Shown here: one piece after another, positions 5,584 to 9,995 of the stretch
Position numbering within the stretch: the stretch's first letter is position 1
Layout of the letters: each line of letters opens with the position of its first letter
DNA from: Chitinophaga pinensis
GTDB taxonomy: Bacteria; Bacteroidota; Bacteroidia; Flavobacteriales_D; Crocinitomicaceae
Length of the DNA stretch: 9,995 nucleotides
Reading direction: 5' to 3'
Assembly (NCBI GenBank): GCA_945861175.1
Contig: CAMATR010000034.1
Coordinates: forward strand, 1-9,995
The notes under the pieces: model-generated
What the model was told of the DNA's origin: nothing
What the model saw: the letters and a program-made list of their open reading frames with translations, nothing else
Database searches by the model: none
Program-made: the position numbers and the translations under genes

Positions 5584-6382
5584 AGCCTTCAGGTATTACT
5601 AGGTGCAGGGGTTGTGGTTCATCGATCTCTATTTTATTGTAATTCAAATTAATTCGCATTTGATTACGAGGCGAAGTTATAACGATATAAACCTCTTTTG
5701 GTACATTGAAATTGCTTACCAATTCACGGTTTAGATATTCAACTTTAATCGATGTGCTATCAGAAGGGCTTTCAATGAACATTCCTTTCAATCCATTTAA
5801 AGAATCTGCCACAAAGTATTTAATGATAACATCTTCTTTTATTTCCTTATCGTTACGATCCAGTCGCTTTATCTCTCTTTTTTTGTGAGAAGAAACCGTA
5901 TAATTATATGGGTCATGAATTTGAAAATACTTTTGAGCCGTATCATAATCCAAAGGCATACCAAGTATTAATTCCTCAAGATTTCTGTAGCTAAAATCTA
6001 CTCCAAAATTATCTTTAATGTAGTCCAAACTTTGTGTTATATAACATTTATCCCTTTTGTTGACAATCTTGACAGTATCATTGGTAATGATTGAATTTAC
6101 AATTGGGATGTTTGCGTAAGTAATCAGTGTATTGATAGCGCTGTCCTTAATCATCCGAATAGAAGTTTTAAAGCTAATAGTTCGGTTTGTATCTGAATAA
6201 TCAGTTGCTATTTTTGTGTAGAAGAAACTTGGTTTTCTATGAGAAAGACTATCCATTATATGAATTAGATCCTGTGCTTTTCTTCTTGGCAATTTTTGCC
6301 TATCCGCTTCAGTAAGTTCCTTAGCGCAGGAAAAGAGAAGCAGCGCTATAAAGGGAAACATTATATTAATAGATCGGCTCAT
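5567..6382 (-). CDS. DUF4292-like outer-membrane lipoprotein
   Basis: The protein is 271 residues from the ATG at 6382. That start is preceded at a 5-base distance by AAAGGA, one of the few Shine-Dalgarno-like sites here. An upstream TTG at 6400 would add six residues and is less likely. The N-terminus is a lipoprotein signal (MSRSINIMFPFIALLLFSC) with the lipid-carrying cysteine at residue 19. The mature part begins with basic residues (DRQKLPRRKAQDL) and continues as alternating beta-strand segments, fitting the DUF4292 family found in Bacteroidota. As far as I recall that family belongs to the LolA/LolB-like fold group, whose members hold lipid or lipoprotein chains in a half-barrel. The gene overlaps both neighbours (17 bases each), so it is translated with the TPR lipoprotein and EnvC. 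Family assignment is from memory of sequence style and gene order, and the function is unknown. Confidence 0.75.
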   Translation of the reverse strand: MSRSINIMFPFIALLLFSCAKELTEADRQKLPRRKAQDLIHIMDSLSHRKPSFFYTKIATDYSDTNRTISFKTSIRMIKDSAINTLITYANIPIVNSIITNDTVKIVNKRDKCYITQSLDYIKDNFGVDFSYRNLEELILGMPLDYDTAQKYFQIHDPYNYTVSSHKKREIKRLDRNDKEIKEDVIIKYFVADSLNGLKGMFIESPSDSTSIKVEYLNRELVSNFNVPKEVYIVITSPRNQMRINLNYNKIEIDEPQPLHLVIPEGYEKCD

Positions 6383-8081
6383 AGTAATCCTTTTTTTCAA
6401 TTTTCTTCTCTAGGCTCTTGTTTTCAGCACCCAAAACTTTTGCTCTTTTCCAATAATCAATAGCCTTTTCTGCATTCCCCATTTTTATCCATGCATCTCC
6501 CAGGTGCTCAACAATGATCATGTCAGAAGGTAATAAATGATAAGCATCTTCGAAGAATTTCAGTGATTCGGAATAGTCTCCTTTCTGAAAGAGAATCAAA
6601 CCCTTGGTATCTATAAATTGTGCAACATTATTTTCTTCCTTTAAGACCGCATCTATAAGAGTGTTTGCCTTATCCAAGTCAATTTTTGACTCAGCCAATT
6701 GGTATGCAAAATTGTTACGAATAAGGTTGCTTTTTGGATCTAGTACCATGGCCTTTTCGAAGCTTATCTTTCCTAGTTCGGCATTTTTCAAACCAAATTG
6801 TGCTTCACCAATTTGAGCGTACATTTCTGCCTCAAGCGATTTTTCATTTACAATAAGTTCTTTTCCCGCTTCCAAGGAGCTAATTGCCTCACTGAATCTT
6901 CTAGTTTGCACTGCTCCTATTCCATTTAATAAATAAACAGTGGGAATTGTAGGGAAATACTCTAAGCACTCCTTACTATCTTTGTACAACTCATAAAAAT
7001 CTGCTGTTTCATATTCCATTATGAGAACTTGCCTCCAAATAGGGTATTCTTTTTTTGAGAATTTCAATGCTTCCTTGTATGCCTGAAGTGCTTCTTTTTC
7101 ATCTCCCGCAGTATTCAAATAATCCCCACGAATGGAATGAGCCTTCGCTTCTGTAGGATATTTAGCAACCATTATATCAACCAACTCATAAACTTCTGGA
7201 TCTACCTTAAAACTTGTTTCTTGAATATTAATTAAAATTTTCATCTTAGCGTCGATATCAACATCATCTGCTTCAAAAGCGAGTTTCAATTCCTTATATG
7301 CTTCTTTTTGCTTGCCTTGTTGACGGTAAACATCTGCAAGAGCCGAATGGGCGCGCCCGTTTTCTGGATTTGCCTTTACCAATTTTTCTAACAGTTCAAT
7401 GGCTTTTGTTGCCTGTTTTGACTGAAAATAGTAATCAACCAAAGTCGACAATAACTGCGGATCGTCAGGAAACAATTTCAATGCTTTTTCAACCTCAGCA
7501 ACCCCCTTTTCGGCCTGCTTGATCTCGATGTACATTTTAAATTTTTGAAGCGCAAGTTCGGGATGAGCTCCCACTTCCTCTTCGGTTCGGTCTAGAGCTT
7601 TTATTGCCTCGGCCGTTTTCCCTCCTTTCAACAAACTTTCCGCATAACCATATAACCATTCTACATTATGAGGCTGTAATTTTGTCAATTTACTAAACTG
7701 CTTTATCGCTTCTGAAAAACTCCCTTTTCCAAAATACATATAGGCTAATTCTTGAGTGTACCAAACATTATTAGGATCTAATTTGGCTGCTTTTTCAATA
7801 CACTCTGAAGAGCGTTGTGCATCTTCTTTTTGAAGATAAAGCTGAGATAGAGCATAATAAACTGCATCGTCATCTTGCTTCATTGTCAAACAGTTTTCAA
7901 ACGCAGCAATAGATTCTTTGATCTGACCGCTGGTTTTCAAGCGCACTGCCTCATGAAACTTTTCAATGTAGGGAAACTCTGCTACTGAAAACTGATGGGT
8001 GTCTTTGGACTTTTTACCTAAAGATGCACAGGATGTTATTAATAACAATAATACGAGCGCTATACTTAACCGAATAATCAT
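6366..8081 (-). CDS. TPR-repeat lipoprotein (571 aa)
   Basis: The protein starts with a lipoprotein signal peptide (MIIRLSIALVLLLLITSC, lipidated cysteine at residue 18), so it is anchored in a membrane facing the periplasm, most likely the outer membrane. The rest is almost entirely tetratricopeptide repeats. I can pick out about twelve 34-residue units, for example those containing AVYYALSQLYLQK, YTQELAYMYFGKGSF, AHSALADVYRQQGK and VEHLGDAWIKMGNAEKA, many ending in the usual helix-B 'LxPxN/D'. TPR arrays are protein-binding scaffolds with no catalytic activity. The ATG overlaps the stop of the nucleotidyltransferase gene (ATGA) and the 3' end overlaps the DUF4292 gene, so it is a core member of the operon. 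A role as assembly platform for the neighbouring envelope proteins is inference. Confidence 0.88.
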   Translation of the reverse strand: MIIRLSIALVLLLLITSCASLGKKSKDTHQFSVAEFPYIEKFHEAVRLKTSGQIKESIAAFENCLTMKQDDDAVYYALSQLYLQKEDAQRSSECIEKAAKLDPNNVWYTQELAYMYFGKGSFSEAIKQFSKLTKLQPHNVEWLYGYAESLLKGGKTAEAIKALDRTEEEVGAHPELALQKFKMYIEIKQAEKGVAEVEKALKLFPDDPQLLSTLVDYYFQSKQATKAIELLEKLVKANPENGRAHSALADVYRQQGKQKEAYKELKLAFEADDVDIDAKMKILINIQETSFKVDPEVYELVDIMVAKYPTEAKAHSIRGDYLNTAGDEKEALQAYKEALKFSKKEYPIWRQVLIMEYETADFYELYKDSKECLEYFPTIPTVYLLNGIGAVQTRRFSEAISSLEAGKELIVNEKSLEAEMYAQIGEAQFGLKNAELGKISFEKAMVLDPKSNLIRNNFAYQLAESKIDLDKANTLIDAVLKEENNVAQFIDTKGLILFQKGDYSESLKFFEDAYHLLPSDMIIVEHLGDAWIKMGNAEKAIDYWKRAKVLGAENKSLEKKIEKKDYYEPIY

Positions 8082-9088
8082 TCTTTAAAGCTAGAATAAT
8101 CCCCCATACTCAAATCTCGAGCCATTCCTTCATAAGATGCATAAGACCCAATCATAGAATCTGTAATAACCGCATTTGAGAGCTTCGTATTTTGTTGAAC
8201 AATTGAATTTGCAATGACAGTCCCTCTTACTTCTGTGCCCTTTCCGAGAGAGACATGTGGGCCAACAACGGAATTTTCAATCACCACATTCTCACCAATA
8301 AAACACGGAGGAATAACCACTGTATCCGTTATCGATGCTGATTCAGAAACCATCATTTTATTGGCTTCATAATCAAATTCAAGTACGCGTTGGTTTGTGA
8401 ACACAGTTACTTCCTTGTTTCCGCAATCAAGCCATTCTATTACCTCTCCAGGCTTAAATTTACAACCATCTTCCGTCAATCGTCGCAGTGCATCTGGCAA
8501 CTGATATTCTCCGCCTTTGATAATATTGTTGTCCAATAGGTATTCTAATTCCTTTCTCAAACGTGCACCATCTTTGAAATAATAAATGCCAATCATCGCC
8601 AGATCAGAAACAAATTCTTTTGGTTTTTCAACGAAATCGATGATTTCACCTTTCTCATTCATTTTGATCACTCCAAAAGCACTCGGATCCTCAATTTGCT
8701 TGACCCAAAGAATACCATCATCGTTCGGGTCTATCTTAAAGTTAGCCTTGAAGAGGGTGTCCGCAAAAGCAACCACCACAGGGCCTTCAAGTTTCTCTTT
8801 TGCACAAAGTACCGCGTGTGCTGTGCCAAGTGGTTTTTCTTGATAATGGATTGATGCCTTTGCTCCAAGTTTTGCAGCAACTTCAATTAATTCTTTTTCA
8901 ACTTCAGCTCCAAAATCCCCTATAACGAATGCAATTTCTTCAATTTTGTCTGCACAAACAGAAGCAATATCTTCCACCAATCTATGAACAATTGGTTTAC
9001 CACCAACTGGAACCAATGGTTTTGGAACTGTCAAAGTGTGCGGGCGAAGACGACTGCCACGACCAGCCATTGGAACAATTACTTTCAT
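8078..9088 (-). CDS. Sugar-1-phosphate nucleotidyltransferase with left-handed beta-helix tail
   Basis: This 336-residue cytoplasmic enzyme transfers NMP from an NTP to a sugar 1-phosphate, giving an NDP-sugar for glycan synthesis. The N-terminal Rossmann-like domain (about 1-235) shows the nucleotide-binding loop MAGRGSRLRPHT (7-18), PKPLVPVGGKP (22-32, with K23), GTAHAV (88-93), the metal-binding D110 in FAD, FVEKP (152-156), GGEYQLPDAL (192-201) and WLDCGN (219-224). This pattern is closest to RmlA-like glucose-1-phosphate thymidylyl/uridylyltransferases. Residues about 248-318 form hexapeptide repeats (VVIENSVVG, GTEVRGTVI, AVITDSMIG) of a left-handed beta-helix, as in the long RmlA-type enzymes. 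The substrate sugar cannot be decided from sequence. The gene lies 29 bases after dut and overlaps the TPR gene by 4 bases (ATGA). The flippase further upstream fits use of the product in surface polysaccharide. Confidence 0.9.
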   Translation of the reverse strand: MKVIVPMAGRGSRLRPHTLTVPKPLVPVGGKPIVHRLVEDIASVCADKIEEIAFVIGDFGAEVEKELIEVAAKLGAKASIHYQEKPLGTAHAVLCAKEKLEGPVVVAFADTLFKANFKIDPNDDGILWVKQIEDPSAFGVIKMNEKGEIIDFVEKPKEFVSDLAMIGIYYFKDGARLRKELEYLLDNNIIKGGEYQLPDALRRLTEDGCKFKPGEVIEWLDCGNKEVTVFTNQRVLEFDYEANKMMVSESASITDTVVIPPCFIGENVVIENSVVGPHVSLGKGTEVRGTVIANSIVQQNTKLSNAVITDSMIGSYASYEGMARDLSMGDYSSFKE

Positions 9089-9117
9089 TTTTTACACTTT
9101 ATATATTCAATGCTCAT

Positions 9118-9558
9118 TTACTTTACACCTGTGCTGCCGAACCCACCTGCTCCTCTTTCTGTTTCCGTAAGAAGAACTGTTTGCTCCCATTTCGCCTGTT
9201 CCACTTTCGCAAAGACCAACTGAGCAATTCGCTCGCCATCCTCAATAATGAATTCTTCGGAAGACAAATTAATTAAGATAACGCCTACTTCTCCTCTATA
9301 ATCAGCATCAATTGTGCCTGGCGAATTCAATACCGTTATTCCCTTTTTCAATGCTAAGCCACTCCTTGGACGCACCTGGCATTCAAATCCAACAGGTAAT
9401 TCCAAAAAAAGACCTGTTTTAATTAATGCTCTTTCTAAAGACTTTAAAATGATGGGTTCAATTATATTGGCACGCACATCCATCCCCGCTGATGCTTCCG
9501 TTTCATAATTCGGAAGCGGGTGCTTGGATTGATTAATAACTTTTACTTTCATCTTCAT
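9118..9558 (-). CDS. dut: dUTP diphosphatase (dUTPase)
   Basis: Hydrolyses dUTP to dUMP and PPi, keeping uracil out of DNA and feeding thymidylate synthesis; it acts in the cytosol as a homotrimer. All five family motifs are present (numbering from the ATG at 9558): motif 1 AGMDVRA (24-30), motif 2 PRSGLALKKG (64-73), motif 3 GTIDADYRGEVGV (81-93, with the catalytic aspartate in DADY), motif 4 GERIAQLVF (108-116), and the glycine-rich motif 5 RGAGGFGSTG (135-144) with its nucleotide-stacking phenylalanine. The product is 146 residues from 9558, or 144 if the next ATG (9552) is used, which aligns best with the family's usual start MKxKxxN. A TTG at 9570 also extends the frame but is unlikely. 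A TAATTTTG at 9575-9568 (minus strand) matches the -7 consensus but lies almost on the start codon and lacks a -33 TTG. Confidence 0.95.
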   Translation of the reverse strand: MKMKVKVINQSKHPLPNYETEASAGMDVRANIIEPIILKSLERALIKTGLFLELPVGFECQVRPRSGLALKKGITVLNSPGTIDADYRGEVGVILINLSSEEFIIEDGERIAQLVFAKVEQAKWEQTVLLTETERGAGGFGSTGVK

Positions 9559-9639
9559 ATAATTAACCAAAATTAAAAATTTAGAATGTGTGTAGGTTGA
9601 AGGCTCAGAGTAGTAATCAACAAAACAATTAACAAAATA

Positions 9640-9995
9640 TCAAACTCTTTTAATAGATGTCTTTTCGATGAAAAAAATAATAAATAAATAGATTATTATC
9701 AGACCATTATTAAAAACCAAGCGAGGATATAATGCGTCAATATGAATCAATTTTGACAGAACAAACAACACAAGTGCACCACCAAAATAGAGGAAAAACT
9801 TCCGAAGATTGTATTGAATAGGATAATAGCGTTGACCTAAATAATACGAAGCAATCATTTGAAAGGCATAAACAACTAATGTTGCCCAGGCACAAGCATA
9901 AAACCCGTATTCAGGAATAAATACCACATTGATTAAAATGGTCAAGGTTGCACCAACAATGGCTATATAAGCTCCAAACCGCGTTTGTCCACTCA
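9640..9995 (-). CDS. Polysaccharide flippase (Wzx/MATE-like) C-terminal part, 5' truncated by window edge
   Basis: About 117 C-terminal residues are present; the frame stays open to the right edge, so the gene begins outside the window. The first visible residues are SGQTRFGAYIAIVGA. The segment TILINVVFIPEYGFYACAWAT carries the N-xxx-IP-xxGxxxxAxAT pattern typical of the polysaccharide-biosynthesis C-terminal domain of oligosaccharide flippases (MVF/MOP superfamily). Four hydrophobic helices can be seen, followed by a short basic tail (EKTSIKRV). Such proteins move lipid-linked glycans, or in some Bacteroidota other lipid-linked substrates, across the inner membrane. It is the first visible gene of the minus-strand string, with an 81-base gap to dut. 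The substrate is unknown; the neighbouring sugar nucleotidyltransferase suggests a surface glycan. Confidence 0.82.
   Translation of the reverse strand, partial: SGQTRFGAYIAIVGATLTILINVVFIPEYGFYACAWATLVVYAFQMIASYYLGQRYYPIQYNLRKFFLYFGGALVLFVLSKLIHIDALYPRLVFNNGLIIIYLFIIFFIEKTSIKRV

Noticed and set aside
8586..9276. Three plus-strand frames opposite the nucleotidyltransferase and dut genes
   Set aside because: They are antisense to genes with complete family motifs and have no protein-like features of their own.
1..9995. Defence island, prophage, integron or transposon
   Set aside because: No integrase, transposase, restriction, reverse transcriptase or phage structural gene is visible, and no terminal inverted repeats or target-site duplications were seen. 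The NYN gene alone does not make a defence system.

Overview
The window looks like a chromosomal segment of an AT-rich member of the Bacteroidota, probably a flavobacterium-like lineage that is often marine or aquatic. The reasons are the A-rich leaders with few Shine-Dalgarno sequences, several '...SQS/LAQ' signal peptides and short lipoprotein signals, and a run of envelope genes in an order I associate with Flavobacteriia (flippase, dUTPase, sugar nucleotidyltransferase, TPR lipoprotein, DUF4292-type lipoprotein, EnvC). The window opens on the last helix of a microbial rhodopsin. I see no rRNA, tRNA, CRISPR array or insertion sequence.

Left part (1-1583). The C-terminal 47 codons of a proteorhodopsin-like proton pump end at 145 and are followed by a strong intrinsic terminator. 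A pair of overlapping tiny membrane-protein genes (320-596, + strand) comes next, closed by a second hairpin terminator. A NYN/PIN-like nuclease with a C-terminal OST-HTH (LOTUS) domain converges on them from the minus strand (813-1583).

Middle part (1584-3293). About 850 bases hold no convincing complete gene. They contain a doubtful 68-codon minus-strand ORF and what looks like the decayed 3' end of a membrane-protein gene interrupted by an in-frame TAG. A tight two-gene plus-strand unit follows: a small secreted protein and a multi-pass membrane protein, joined by an ATGA overlap.

Right part (3300-9995, all minus strand). One long, tightly packed gene string runs from a truncated polysaccharide flippase at the right edge through dUTPase (dut), a sugar-phosphate nucleotidyltransferase with a left-handed beta-helix tail, a TPR-rich lipoprotein, a DUF4292-like lipoprotein, an EnvC-type murein hydrolase activator and a secreted endonuclease/exonuclease/phosphatase protein. 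Gene junctions from the nucleotidyltransferase onward are overlaps or gaps of a few bases, so co-transcription and translational coupling are likely. The common theme is the cell envelope: glycan precursor activation and export, outer-membrane lipoproteins, and septal peptidoglycan hydrolysis. dUTPase is the nucleotide-metabolism outlier. The LytM domain of the EnvC protein has lost two of its four zinc ligands, which fits an activator rather than a peptidase.

No obviously new defence or mobile system is visible. The points most worth a second look are the rhodopsin edge, the micro-ORF pair, the decayed locus, the DUF4292/TPR/EnvC envelope operon and the alanine-codon repeat inside envC.
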